From positions 1 through 41,515 of the forward strand of contig DKUR01000014.1 in the NCBI GenBank assembly GCA_002490775.1: DNA of 41,515 bases, given 5' to 3'. The notes beneath the pieces were generated by a model, which was not told the origin of the DNA, did no database searches, and saw nothing but the letters and a program-made list of their open reading frames with translations. Shown one piece after another: positions 1-8,101 of the stretch. The number at the start of each line of letters is the position of its first letter. Position 1 is the stretch's first letter. This stretch comes from Lachnospiraceae bacterium UBA7199. GTDB lineage: Bacteria; Bacillota; Clostridia; Lachnospirales; Lachnospiraceae. Made by a program: the position numbers and the translations under genes.

Positions 1-1
1 T

Positions 2-199
2 CCGGTAAAGCAAAAAGTTTTCTTCTGCTATTACCGGCGGGCAAAAGGTATCTCCGGCATACTTATCTTTGCAAAAGAAGGCATCAGGCTCTGGTTTCGG
101 ACGAAACGTCCGAAGTACCGTCAGCTCTGTCTTAAACTGGCTGTCTGTACAGATAAAAGAATATGTCTCCCAAAGTCCGGTTCCGGCGGGGCTTATTAA
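2..199 (+). other. Possible 3' end of a coding region cut by the window edge
   Basis: One frame stays open from base 2 to a TAA at 197-199, 65 codons with a plausible amino-acid mix rich in Arg, Lys, Tyr and Cys. There is no start in the window, so if real it is the tail of a gene that begins to the left. I do not recognise the peptide. Another frame is also open to base 135, so the support is weak. It may equally be non-coding or decayed sequence. Confidence 0.2.
96..114. repeat. Short perfect inverted repeat (7-bp arms)
   Basis: TTCGGAC at 96-102 and GTCCGAA at 108-114 are perfect inverted arms with a 5-base loop. No T-run follows on either strand, so it is not a simple terminator. It could be an operator or a small hairpin. 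Nothing else ties it to a gene. Confidence 0.4.
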
Positions 200-442
200 A
201 GTGCCTCTGCTTCCTAAACTGTCATTCTGCAATATCAAAAAATGCGACAGATTGGTGCTTTTGGAAGCTGTATTCATTTTGGAATTATATTTTGCAGAAA
301 CTCAAGTTCTGTTATTTTGGCTGCTATTCATATTTTGTTTTCAACTACTGGTTGAATTTATATGACAAACTAACCGACACAGTTATTGTTTTTTTAATTT
401 TCTACTGTAAAATGGAATCAAAAGAAACAGGGAGATGCTCAT
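200..442. other. AT-rich gap with no recognised gene
   Basis: No open frame here has a ribosome site and a convincing protein. The stretch holds only the promoter of the next gene near its right end and a small inverted repeat (TTCAAC 340-345 / GTTGAA 351-356). Confidence 0.5.
386..413 (+). promoter_or_regulatory. Probable sigma-A promoter of the XRE-methyltransferase gene
   Basis: TTGTTT at 386-391 and TAAAAT at 408-413 are separated by 16 bases and lie about 30 bases before the start codon. The match is moderate and comes from reading alone. Confidence 0.45.
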
Positions 443-1264
443 ATGAATATTGGATCAGTAATTATGAATAAAAGAAAGGCTTTAGGTTATACGCAGCAAA
501 CTTTGGCGGATAAGTTAAATGTTTCTTTTCAGGCAGTATCAAAATGGGAAAACGGAACAAATTATCCGGAAATGGAAATGCTTCCTATGATTGCAAGTGT
601 GCTGAACACAAGTATTGATTCCCTTTTGGGATATAAGTCTTTTGCGGTTTCCGATTATGATAAACGATATGACACAGCGGATTATTATTGGGGAATAACC
701 CCCAACAATTTATGTTATGAAATAATGAAACTGCGTCCACCAGTTAAACCATTAAAAGTGTTGGATATTGGCTGTGGAGAAGGGAAAGACGCTGTTTTCC
801 TTGCTCGAAACGGTTATATTGTAACAGCTTTCGATCTATCTGAAGCAGGAATAGAAAAGGGAAAAAAGCTAGCCGAAAAATGCAGTACTTATGTAGACTT
901 TTTTAAAGCTGATATAACCGACTTTCGGGCAGCCGAATCCTATGACATTATTTTCAGCAGCGGGGTATTTCACTTTATTAAGCCAGAAATCAGAAAAGAA
1001 ATTACTGCAAATCTAAAAGCATACACAAACGAAAGCGGCATACATGCAATCAATGTATTTGTAGACAAACCCTTTGTGGAAGCAGCGCCGGATAAAGATG
1101 CCAATTGTTTTTGCTGGGATTCTGGAGAACTTTTTATGCTCTATCATGATTGGAAACTGCATAAAACAGAAGAAATCATTTTTAACTGCAATAGCGGCGG
1201 AATCCCACACCAGCATTGCATGGATATTATGATTGCGGAAAAGATGCAGTCATGCTTTTCTTAA
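443..1264 (+). CDS. XRE helix-turn-helix / SAM-dependent methyltransferase fusion
   Basis: This 273-aa protein joins two domains. Residues about 5-60 form an XRE helix-turn-helix (GYTQQTLADKLNVSFQAVSK, then a WENG turn). Residues about 75-265 form a class I methyltransferase close to the TehB/UbiE type, with motif I LDIGCGEGKD near residue 109 and a second acidic strand end at AFDLSE. The start ATG at 443 has AGGGAG at 429-434 with eight bases of spacing. It stands alone, facing the leftward GH25 gene. The substrate is unknown. The family suggests methylation of a small molecule or toxic oxyanion, with the HTH possibly giving self-regulation. That is inference. Confidence 0.85.
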   Translation: MNIGSVIMNKRKALGYTQQTLADKLNVSFQAVSKWENGTNYPEMEMLPMIASVLNTSIDSLLGYKSFAVSDYDKRYDTADYYWGITPNNLCYEIMKLRPPVKPLKVLDIGCGEGKDAVFLARNGYIVTAFDLSEAGIEKGKKLAEKCSTYVDFFKADITDFRAAESYDIIFSSGVFHFIKPEIRKEITANLKAYTNESGIHAINVFVDKPFVEAAPDKDANCFCWDSGELFMLYHDWKLHKTEEIIFNCNSGGIPHQHCMDIMIAEKMQSCFS

Positions 1265-1280
1265 AAGAAAGCACACCGCA

Positions 1281-2873
1281 TCAGCCATCTGTTACGGTCA
1301 GGTAGCTGCTCACCGCGTAGACGGTTTGTCCGTTATAGTCAAGCTGGGACCATCCATTGTCTCCGACTGCTGTGCGGGTAAGCACTTCTCCGTTATGGAG
1401 CAGCCCTACTACCGTATCTGCACTTAACGTACTTGGCTCTGTCCTTAAATTGGTTTCTATCTTGGCAGTCACCTGTTCATTGACTGGTGTATAGACCGGT
1501 CCCTGAGGCGGCGCCTGCTGTCCTGTGTCCTCCATATCCGTAGTAAGATAGTTGGTGACAGCATATAATGTCTGTCCGTTGTAGATCACCCTGGACCAGC
1601 CATTATGCCCAATTCCTGTTCTGACTGCTGTATCGCCATGCACCAGTCTGCCAACGATAGAAGCGTCATTTAAAGTACTTGGCTCTGTTCTTAAATTGGT
1701 TTCCTGTTTGGCAGTCACAGTCTCATTTACCTCTGTAAATATAATACCCACCTCGGGATTCGCCTCCACGATCTCCGCCGGCGTTTCATCCTTGGCTTCT
1801 GCCTCCTTCGTATAACCAAAATACGCAATATTTACATCGGTTTTTGGCAAAATTCCGGCTACCGTTCCCTGACTGGTGTACTGCCACATATCATGTGTGC
1901 CTGAATAAGAGCTGGAAGCTGTCTGGGGATAAGGCTGATCCGGATACTGAGCCACCCACATTTTATATTTTGAGGAAAGCTTCTGTGTATCCCACAGGGC
2001 GCTTCCTTCCAGTTCCCCCTTTGATGCATAAAACATAGGTGTATAGCCTGCCTGAGCTATTTCATCTAAAAATGCACAGGCCAAATCAGTTCTTGCTTCA
2101 ATCGCAAGGCCATACTGCCTGCTGCTGCTGGACTGAAAATCCTCACAATTATAGGCTACCGGATAAGTAATTTTGTATTTTGCAATAATATCTATGGTAA
2201 ATGCCGCTTCCGCCCTTGCCTCTTCCTGCGTAACTGCAGAGGAAAAGAAATATGCTCCAAGCTTTATCCCTGCGGCCTGCGCTTCCTGCATGTTGTATCT
2301 TGCAGTAGGATCTTCAAAAATCTCACCTGTGGACTTGGCCCGGTATCCTACCCTGATCATTGCAAATTCAACTCCTGATTCCTTCACCTTTTTCCAGTCA
2401 ATCGTACCCTGGTATTTGGATACATCAATCCCCATAGTGATTCCTGTGGTTTCATCTTCACTAAGCCCTGCCACAGTTACCTGGGCGCCGCTTTGCTCAT
2501 TGCCTGCTGCCCCCGAGGCCTGGGGATCCTGCTCATCATCCAGTGCGCCCACTGAAACCTCTTCCTGTTTTGCCCCTGAAGAAGGAGAAGAAGCCGCTTC
2601 ACTTTCTGTATCCTCTGGCAGAAGCTCTGTCTCTTCTACATCTGCTGCTTCTTCCTGTACAGAAGTTTCCTGTATCTGCTCCATACGCACAGCTTGTTCT
2701 TCAAAAACTTCCCTTTCTGCCTTAGAATTTTTAATAAATAAAGACAGTGCCGCTATAAGGCCTGCCAGGATAACAACGCCAATACATCCTAGCATTGCCA
2801 AAACCTTTTTATCAATGCCGCCTTCAAATTCTCTCCTGCGATAAACAGTTTTTTTCCGGGTATTCTTTTTCAT
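1281..2873 (-). CDS. Membrane-anchored GH25 lysozyme with two SH3 domains
   Basis: The 530-aa protein has a basic cytoplasmic start, one membrane helix at about residues 24-47, and an acidic Glu/Ser linker to about residue 140. A GH25 muramidase domain follows (about 146-355; GIDVSKYQG at 149-157, WQYTSQG near 330, DVNIA near 346). Two bacterial SH3 repeats lie at about 381-445 and 464-526. It should cut the glycan chain of peptidoglycan outside the membrane while the SH3 repeats bind wall. GH25 enzymes normally carry an acidic D-x-E at the strand end; here the residues are Asn242-Cys243-Glu244. It is 32 bases behind the 4Fe-4S protein gene and may share its transcript. The ribosome site is GGAG. 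Confidence 0.92.
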   Translation of the reverse strand: MKKNTRKKTVYRRREFEGGIDKKVLAMLGCIGVVILAGLIAALSLFIKNSKAEREVFEEQAVRMEQIQETSVQEEAADVEETELLPEDTESEAASSPSSGAKQEEVSVGALDDEQDPQASGAAGNEQSGAQVTVAGLSEDETTGITMGIDVSKYQGTIDWKKVKESGVEFAMIRVGYRAKSTGEIFEDPTARYNMQEAQAAGIKLGAYFFSSAVTQEEARAEAAFTIDIIAKYKITYPVAYNCEDFQSSSSRQYGLAIEARTDLACAFLDEIAQAGYTPMFYASKGELEGSALWDTQKLSSKYKMWVAQYPDQPYPQTASSSYSGTHDMWQYTSQGTVAGILPKTDVNIAYFGYTKEAEAKDETPAEIVEANPEVGIIFTEVNETVTAKQETNLRTEPSTLNDASIVGRLVHGDTAVRTGIGHNGWSRVIYNGQTLYAVTNYLTTDMEDTGQQAPPQGPVYTPVNEQVTAKIETNLRTEPSTLSADTVVGLLHNGEVLTRTAVGDNGWSQLDYNGQTVYAVSSYLTVTDG

Positions 2874-2905
2874 AATAACTCCATTTTTCTATTATATATT
2901 TTCCT

Positions 2906-3763
2906 CTATATATCTTTTGCGCTCTTCAAAGCTGCGGATGCGGATGAAAAATGAAGGCACTTTTCAGGACAAGCCTCCACGCATCTGCCGCAGCGGATAC
3001 ATTCCGCCGAATGTGATATCTCCATTTTTGACAGTGCCACCGGACATGCTCTTTCACACGCCCCGCAAGAAACGCACTTATCTTTTTCCCAATGGATCTG
3101 TACAAGACTGAAACGGTTAAATAATCCGTAAATAGCACCCAGAGGGCATAAATACTGACAAAATGGCCGGTAACATTTCACAGAAAGAAACAAAATAAAA
3201 AGCATTAACGATGCTTTCCAGAAAAACAACCCGCCAATCTGACTGCGCAGAGATTCGTTTGCTGTAAGAAGCGGCAATGCTCCAAACAATGTCCCTGAAG
3301 GGCATATATATTTACAAAATGCCGGAACCTTGGCAAAACCGCCAAACAAGAACGCAGAGCCAATTCCTACAAACAAAATAAGGACTACATACTTTCCATA
3401 TTTCAGTACATGATGGAAAGGCAGCCTTTTTCTTTTTTTAAAAACAGGAATTTTATGCAGAAGATCCTGCACCAATCCAAAAGGGCACAGCCATCCGCAT
3501 ACAAACCGTCCTAACAGGCTCCCAAACAAAAATAAAAAGCCAAGCACACCGAAGGGAAGCTGAAATCCCCTTTGATTGAGCAGCGCCTGAAGTGCACCAA
3601 TGGGACAGGAAGCTATTGCGCCTGGGCAGGAATAGCAATTCAGTCCAGGCATGCAAACATACTTAAGACTGCCCTGATATATTTTCCCATTAAGAAAGCC
3701 ATACATATAACCATTTGTAATTATTGTAAAAAGAAGTTGTACGCCAAGCCTCAATTTTTTCAT
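2906..3763 (-). CDS. 4Fe-4S membrane protein of the NapH/NosR-like type
   Basis: The 285-aa protein has about five membrane helices and several cysteine motifs of the NapH/NosR/CcoG-related family: CGWLCPFG, CQYLCPLG, CKYICPSG, then two C-terminal ferredoxin motifs (CVSCGACERACP and CIRCGRCVEACP). It is likely to pass electrons across or at the membrane. Its neighbours are a 50-aa CXXC protein and a TlpA-like thiol protein, which suggests electron delivery to an extracytoplasmic thiol or reductase. The start ATG at 3763 lies one base after the stop of the 50-aa gene, so translation is probably coupled. The exact electron donor and acceptor are unknown. Confidence 0.88.
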   Translation of the reverse strand: MKKLRLGVQLLFTIITNGYMYGFLNGKIYQGSLKYVCMPGLNCYSCPGAIASCPIGALQALLNQRGFQLPFGVLGFLFLFGSLLGRFVCGWLCPFGLVQDLLHKIPVFKKRKRLPFHHVLKYGKYVVLILFVGIGSAFLFGGFAKVPAFCKYICPSGTLFGALPLLTANESLRSQIGGLFFWKASLMLFILFLSVKCYRPFCQYLCPLGAIYGLFNRFSLVQIHWEKDKCVSCGACERACPVALSKMEISHSAECIRCGRCVEACPEKCLHFSSASAALKSAKDI

Positions 3764-3764
3764 T

Positions 3765-3917
3765 TTATCCTATTCCAATACATTCCATGCAGATCATCAC
3801 TGCCTTCTTCCAAATAATGGAAAACTGCCCATCCACAGCACCCATGCATAGACAAAGAATTCCCAACGTTACACCAGCGATCCACCAATATTTTCTATTC
3901 CTTCTCCAAAAGCTCAT
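3765..3917 (-). CDS. CD1871A-like small CXXC membrane protein (50 aa)
   Basis: A 50-aa frame starts with ATG at 3917, inside the 3' end of the tlpA-like gene, and stops at 3765. It has a basic start (MSFWRRNRKYWW), one hydrophobic helix at about residues 13-26, and a C-terminal CMEC motif (ICMECIGIG). This layout matches the CD1871A family of small CXXC proteins, which sit between a TlpA-like protein and a 4Fe-4S membrane protein in Clostridia. The 23-base overlap upstream and one-base gap downstream support coupled translation of the trio. It is probably a membrane-bound thiol or redox partner; the role is not known. Confidence 0.85.
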   Translation of the reverse strand: MSFWRRNRKYWWIAGVTLGILCLCMGAVDGQFSIIWKKAVMICMECIGIG

Positions 3918-4470
3918 TGATTTTTGCCTCCCATCCGGAACGGTCCATAGCTCCCAGCACTGTTTCTAAAACCACACCATTTTCATCAACAAAAAAGGTG
4001 GTTGGCACTACAGTAACATTGGTTAAAAGAGCAAAATAAACAGACTCATTTAAAAGCAAATGAGGATATTCCGCCTTGGTCTGTGTAATCAGGTCTTTTG
4101 CCATATCAATGGTTTTCTGGTCTGCATTATCCATCACATCACTGATAATTCCAATTATCTGAAACTCTTCCTTCTCATAAGCCCCTGCCAGTTCCCCAAG
4201 CTCAGGCATCTCACTTAAACAGGGATTACAGTAGGTCGCCCAAACATTAACCATAGTAATCTTTGACTGTGAAAAAATATCCGATGAAATTTGATTTCCT
4301 TCTATGTCCTGTCCGGTAAAAATGATCTGCTGCGCTTGTTCTTCTGCCGCTGTATCCGTACTTTCTGCGCTTTCTGCCTCCTGCACTTCATCTTCTTTTT
4401 CTTTCCCTGCGCATCCGGCCAGTAAAGCCAGCAGCATAAAAGCTGCCAACAGTATTTGTTTTTTCTTCAT
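3895..4470 (-). CDS. TlpA-like thiol-disulfide lipoprotein
   Basis: The 191-aa protein has a lipoprotein signal with lipobox LAGC (Cys20), a Glu-rich linker, and a thioredoxin fold with active site WATYCNPC (Cys81 and Cys84). The cis-proline region VVPTTFFVD lies near residue 155. It should be anchored outside the membrane and reduce or exchange disulfides. It heads a leftward set with the CXXC protein and the 4Fe-4S membrane protein, which could supply its electrons. The start at 4470 has GAGGAG just upstream, and a good promoter lies at 4508-4537. Confidence 0.92.
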   Translation of the reverse strand: MKKKQILLAAFMLLALLAGCAGKEKEDEVQEAESAESTDTAAEEQAQQIIFTGQDIEGNQISSDIFSQSKITMVNVWATYCNPCLSEMPELGELAGAYEKEEFQIIGIISDVMDNADQKTIDMAKDLITQTKAEYPHLLLNESVYFALLTNVTVVPTTFFVDENGVVLETVLGAMDRSGWEAKINELLEKE

Positions 4471-4507
4471 AATTATCTCCTCAATTGAAATATCTGACTA
4501 ATGATGA

Positions 4508-4537
4508 AATTATAACATACAACAAATCACTTTACAA
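4508..4537 (-). promoter_or_regulatory. Promoter of the tlpA-like operon
   Basis: On the minus strand TTGTAA (4537-4532) and TATAAT (4513-4508) are 18 bases apart, and the start codon follows about 40 bases later. Confidence 0.6.
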
Positions 4538-4601
4538 TGACACGATAAGTAAGGGGGATTCCAATAAGAAAGACGCCTTCTGCTTCCCATGAGCCTTCCC
4601 G

Positions 4602-4625
4602 AGTTGCTTATAAAGCAACTTTTTT
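4602..4625 (+). terminator. Intrinsic terminator with no clear upstream gene
   Basis: AGTTGCTT (4602-4609) and AAGCAACT (4613-4620) form a perfect 8-bp stem followed by a T-run to 4625. It reads rightward, yet no rightward gene lies upstream, and the next gene's promoter is downstream of it. It could end a short RNA made between 4500 and 4620, or block stray transcription. Confidence 0.6.
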
Positions 4626-4648
4626 AACTTTAGTTGCCTGACCGTCCA

Positions 4649-4677
4649 TTGTATTTTTCTTACCATATGCCTATAAT
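4649..4677 (+). promoter_or_regulatory. Promoter of the XRE/ABC exporter operon
   Basis: TTGTAT (4649-4654) and a perfect TATAAT (4672-4677) are 17 bases apart, about 50 bases before the XRE start codon. Confidence 0.7.
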
Positions 4678-4727
4678 AACCACATAAGGATTCCCAATCT
4701 ATTTCCCGGAAAGGAGCAATATTTTTT

Positions 4728-5849
4728 ATGAAAGAAATCAATATCGGCCGCATCCTTCTGGAAAACCGCCGCAAAAAAAATATCACTCAGGATGAATTAG
4801 CCGCACATATGGGTGTCTCCAAAGCCTGTGTTTCCAAATGGGAAACTGCCGCCACCTATCCTGACATTACTCTTCTTCCCCGTCTGGCTGCTTTTTTCAA
4901 TATCAGCATCGATGAATTAATGGGCTATGAACCACAAATGACAGTGGAAGAAATCCGCAGACTGTATCAACAAATTTCCTGTGATTTTTCCACAAAGCCT
5001 TTTGAGCAGGTAATGGCATATTGCCGGACAGTCGCAAAAAAATATTATTCCTGTTTTCCTCTGCTGTTTCAAATAGGCGCTTTATATCTTAATCATTGCT
5101 CCTTTGCCAAAACTCCCAAAAAAATATCTTCCGTTCTGGAAGAAGCAATGCAGTTGTTTGTACGGGTAAAAGAAGAAAGTGAGAATGCCTCTTTAAAAGA
5201 ACAGGCTCTCAATATGGAAGCCTTTTGTCTGCTGCGGCTGGGACGGGGAGAAGAAGTGATAGAGCTTTTATCTGATTCTATCCCTTTGAAAATGCCAGCA
5301 GAACCTTTACTGGCTGAGGCTTATCAAATGACAGGAAATTGTCAAAAAGCAAAACAGATTCTTCAGGCGGAAATCTATCAAAGCATGTTGATATTAATCA
5401 ATTTTCTGCTTTCTTATACAAAATTGTGCGCTCAGGACGAGCCTTCCTTTGAAGAAACCTGTCATCGCATACTGTCCATTACCGACAGTTTTCAATTAGA
5501 AACTCTGCATCCTGCATTTTTACTGACCACATATTTTTCTCTGGCTCAGGGATATATTAACCATGAAAATAAGGAAAAAGCGCTTAACATGCTTGAACGA
5601 TACTGCCATCTGGCAATTTCTAATATCTATCCCCTTCGGCTGCAGGGAGACTCTTATTTTACTCTCCTTGATGACTGGCTGAAGGAAAATCTGACTCTGG
5701 GTAATCAGCTTCCAAGACAAGATTTACTTGTACGAAAAGAAATTGCGGCGGCACTTACAGAAACCCCAATATTTTCCAGTCTTTCCGACCAAATAAGATT
5801 TCAGGAAATTGTCCAAAAAATAAATAGGAATGGAGAATACCAATTATGA
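4728..5849 (+). CDS. XRE regulator with a long TPR-like helical domain
   Basis: The 373-aa protein begins with an XRE helix-turn-helix (about residues 8-62; ITQDELAAHMGVSKACVSKW). A helix-rich C-terminal part of about 300 residues looks like TPR-type repeats, a layout used in peptide- or drug-sensing regulators. It overlaps the ABC ATPase gene by four bases (ATGA), so it is the first gene of a three-gene operon and probably controls it. AAGGAG lies upstream of the ATG at 4728. What it senses cannot be told from the sequence. Confidence 0.85.
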   Translation: MKEINIGRILLENRRKKNITQDELAAHMGVSKACVSKWETAATYPDITLLPRLAAFFNISIDELMGYEPQMTVEEIRRLYQQISCDFSTKPFEQVMAYCRTVAKKYYSCFPLLFQIGALYLNHCSFAKTPKKISSVLEEAMQLFVRVKEESENASLKEQALNMEAFCLLRLGRGEEVIELLSDSIPLKMPAEPLLAEAYQMTGNCQKAKQILQAEIYQSMLILINFLLSYTKLCAQDEPSFEETCHRILSITDSFQLETLHPAFLLTTYFSLAQGYINHENKEKALNMLERYCHLAISNIYPLRLQGDSYFTLLDDWLKENLTLGNQLPRQDLLVRKEIAAALTETPIFSSLSDQIRFQEIVQKINRNGEYQL

Positions 5850-6757
5850 ACGTTATAACATTAACAGAATTATCTAAAATTTATCCCGGCGGCAAAAAAG
5901 CTGTGGATTCCGTTAATATCACTTTATCCTCAGGTGAAGTATTTGGTTTTCTCGGCCCCAATGGTGCTGGTAAAACCACTACAATAAAGCTTCTGGGCGG
6001 AATGCTGACTCCCACCCAGGGCAGTTGTACCGTATTTTCCCTTGATCCGGCAAAAAATCCTGAAAAAGTACATGCCCTGTGTGGTGTCGTCACTGAACAT
6101 GCCCAGATGTATGATGCTTTGACAGGCATTCAGAACCTGATATTTTATGGCTCTATATACGGACTTACTCCCTCCGAAAGCAAAAAACGCGGACTAGAAC
6201 TTTTAAAACAGTTAGAATTATATGATGCAAAAGACCAAAAGCTTTCTGCTTATTCCACCGGTATGAGACAGCGGCTCTCTTTTGCACGGGCGCTCATCCA
6301 CCAACCTAAAATTCTGTTTTTAGATGAACCAACCTCAGGGCTTGATCCTGAAAGCGCACAAAATGTCCACGATATGATCCGCCTTCTTTCCAAAGAAAAT
6401 GGTATTACCGTCTTTCTCTGCACCCACCAGCTCCGGTATGCACAAGAAATCTGCACCCGGTATGGACTGATGGAAAAAGGCAATTTATTGGCAGAAGGAA
6501 CACTAACACAGCTACGCTCTAAAGTCTGCTCCGGCGCAACCATGAAAATAAAGGCAACTGAAATCCCCCATGAATTATCCTGCTATCAAACTCCGGAAGG
6601 TATATTGGAAATCCCCATCCAATCGGAAGAAGAGATTCCCAAAACCGCCCGCAGAATTATAGAATCCGGCGGAAATATCTATCATATTTCCACTGTTCTG
6701 CCTTCTTTAGAAGATATTTATTTTCATCTTACCACCAGAAAGGAGAGTCTCAAATGA
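5846..6757 (+). CDS. ABC transporter ATP-binding protein
   Basis: The 303-aa ATPase carries Walker A GPNGAGKTTT (near residue 37), the signature YSTGMRQRL, Walker B ILFLDEPTSGLDP and the switch histidine in CTHQL. The C-terminal 80 residues are the accessory domain typical of drug or sodium exporters of the NatA/CcmA type. It overlaps the genes on both sides by four bases, so expression and pairing with the ABC-2 permease downstream are very likely. The substrate is unknown. Confidence 0.95.
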   Translation: MNVITLTELSKIYPGGKKAVDSVNITLSSGEVFGFLGPNGAGKTTTIKLLGGMLTPTQGSCTVFSLDPAKNPEKVHALCGVVTEHAQMYDALTGIQNLIFYGSIYGLTPSESKKRGLELLKQLELYDAKDQKLSAYSTGMRQRLSFARALIHQPKILFLDEPTSGLDPESAQNVHDMIRLLSKENGITVFLCTHQLRYAQEICTRYGLMEKGNLLAEGTLTQLRSKVCSGATMKIKATEIPHELSCYQTPEGILEIPIQSEEEIPKTARRIIESGGNIYHISTVLPSLEDIYFHLTTRKESLK

Positions 6758-7545
6758 ATACGCAGATGGCTGCAATCATAAAAAAAGATATGCAAAGTAT
6801 AACTTGTAATAAACGTATGTTTACAACTTTACTTGTTGTTCCTATTGTATTGACCATTTTCCTGCCTTTTGTTTTTATTCTGTCAATTTATTTTGTACCC
6901 GAAGAGGGCAAAGAACTGCTTGCTCTTTTAGAAATGTTTCCTATACCTGTACAAAGCGGCAGTTCTCTGAAAAGTATCATCTGGTTTATGTTGAATATCC
7001 TGCTTCCTGTATTCTTTTTGATTATCCCAATTATGGCCTCTTCCGTTATGTCGGCAGCTTCTTTTGTTGGGGAAAAAGAAAAACGGACGTTAGAAACACT
7101 TCTATACTGTCCGCTTTCCCTAAAGCAGATCTTCCGCGCCAAAGTAATTGCATCTTTTCTGATCAGCATGCTCGTTTCAGCCATTTCCTTTACTTCGATG
7201 CTGATTGTAATAGAAACACTGTCTTATGCCATAACCGGCAGCTTTACATTCCCTGATGCAAAATGGTTTTTCATACTGTTTTTAATTGCTCCTACTATCT
7301 CGCTGATCGCTATCACATTAATCGTTCAAATGTCAGCCAGAGCACAAAGCATAGAGGATGCACAGCAAGGCGCAGTTTTCCTGCTGATACCAGTACTGCT
7401 TTTACTTATCGGCCAGTTTACGGGCATTCTTTTCATCAGCACATGGCTCCTGCTTGTCATAGGTATCTTATGTGCATTAGCTGCCGGACTGCTTTTAAAA
7501 AAATCCATGAATCACTTTCAGTATGAAACATTATTAAAAAATTAG
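6754..7545 (+). CDS. ABC-2 type permease
   Basis: The 263-aa protein has six predicted membrane helices, with the first at about residues 25-47 and the last at about 226-246. Between the second and third helices lies the conserved cytoplasmic stretch GEKEKRTLETLLYCPLS of NatB-like ABC-2 permeases. It should form the export channel with the ATPase encoded just before it (four-base overlap). The exported substrate is not known. Confidence 0.92.
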   Translation: MNTQMAAIIKKDMQSITCNKRMFTTLLVVPIVLTIFLPFVFILSIYFVPEEGKELLALLEMFPIPVQSGSSLKSIIWFMLNILLPVFFLIIPIMASSVMSAASFVGEKEKRTLETLLYCPLSLKQIFRAKVIASFLISMLVSAISFTSMLIVIETLSYAITGSFTFPDAKWFFILFLIAPTISLIAITLIVQMSARAQSIEDAQQGAVFLLIPVLLLLIGQFTGILFISTWLLLVIGILCALAAGLLLKKSMNHFQYETLLKN

Positions 7546-7547
7546 CC

Positions 7548-7580
7548 GCGGCAGTATTCTTTTCCGGCACAGCCTGCCGC
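7548..7580. terminator. Weak hairpin between convergent genes
   Basis: GCGGCAG (7548-7554) and CTGCCGC (7574-7580) can pair over a 19-base loop, just after the ABC-2 permease stop and before the 3' end of the leftward 108-aa gene. The T-run is poor, so this is a tentative two-way terminator. Confidence 0.35.
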
Positions 7581-7586
7581 TGACTT

Positions 7587-7913
7587 TTATTCTCTCTGGG
7601 ATACTTCGCCGCCTGCCGCTTCAGATCCTGCCACCGTTTTCATTAATTGATCCGTATATTCCCTGCTGAACTCTGCCGCCGGCATCAGTTCAGCATTTTC
7701 CTTTGACAGATTTACAGAAAAATCATCATCCATCTGCCCCTGGTCATCATAATTTCCAGTAGTTTGGAGTAAATCATCACTACTGACAGCAAAAATATAA
7801 CTGTCCCGTTCGCCCGCTGTATTTTCAACTGCAATTTCCGGCTTTCTTTCCATCCTTCCTGCATTTAACAATGATGCATAAATATTGCTGATTTCATCAA
7901 TTTTCAGTCCCAT
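7587..7913 (-). CDS. Unknown acidic 108-aa protein behind an Mn2+ riboswitch
   Basis: I do not recognise this protein. The best start is the ATG at 7913 (MGLKIDEISN), because AAGGAG at 7920-7925 lies six bases upstream; the longer frame from 7967 would begin inside the terminator T-run. The protein has no signal peptide or membrane helix. It is acidic, with a cluster DDQGQMDDD in the middle and a Glu/Gly-rich end. It is the only gene after a yybP-ykoY riboswitch with its own promoter, so its expression should follow manganese. Known genes under this switch are mostly Mn2+ exporters, which this is not. A role in metal binding or sensing is a guess. Confidence 0.7.
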   Translation of the reverse strand: MGLKIDEISNIYASLLNAGRMERKPEIAVENTAGERDSYIFAVSSDDLLQTTGNYDDQGQMDDDFSVNLSKENAELMPAAEFSREYTDQLMKTVAGSEAAGGEVSQRE

Positions 7914-7965
7914 ACATTTCTCCTTTTCTATGCCTGCAGAAAACGTCTTGTATTTTCCGTAAAAC

Positions 7966-8004
7966 AAAAAAAGACCTTTCCTGCAAAATATTGCAGTAAA
8001 AGTC
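7966..8004 (-). terminator. Terminator of the Mn2+ riboswitch expression platform
   Basis: On the minus strand a long stem (about 8004-7991 with 7986-7973) is followed by seven T at 7972-7966. Its left arm contains the 3' strand of the aptamer's P1 helix, so aptamer folding and terminator folding exclude each other. Ligand binding should therefore turn transcription on. Confidence 0.8.
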
Positions 8005-8095
8005 TCGCTTCTTACAACATATTCCGAGGAATGATCTCCTGTACTGACGTAAATATGTTACACACCAAAGTATGCAAGCTACTCCCTGTTACCTG
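7994..8095 (-). promoter_or_regulatory. yybP-ykoY (Mn2+) riboswitch aptamer
   Basis: The minus-strand leader carries the three hallmarks of this class. The first is the 5' block AGGGAGTAGC. The second is an inner loop ACGTCAGTAC next to a short stem (AGGA/TCCT) and CGG, flanked by the P3 arms ACATATT/AATATGT. The third is the 3' block AGCGAGAC. The ends pair as P1 (CAG-TAA with ACTG/TTA). The class is known to bind Mn2+ and usually raises expression of Mn2+ exporters. Here it sits straight after a strong promoter and leads only to the unknown 108-aa gene. Confidence 0.85.
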
Positions 8096-8101
8096 TTTTG
8101 T

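Noticed and set aside
69..471. Two overlapping rightward frames at the left edge (69-365 and 163-471)
   Set aside because: Both lack ribosome sites, overlap each other in different frames, and the second runs into the real XRE-methyltransferase gene.
2173..2844. Long rightward open frame (223 codons) opposite the GH25 gene
   Set aside because: It is the antisense of a clear lysozyme gene, is Ser/Ala/Pro-rich with no domain, and has no ribosome site. It is a shadow of the coding strand.
7914..7967. Longer start (ATG at 7967) for the 108-aa gene
   Set aside because: It would begin in the T-run of the riboswitch terminator and has no ribosome site, while ATG at 7913 has AAGGAG six bases upstream.
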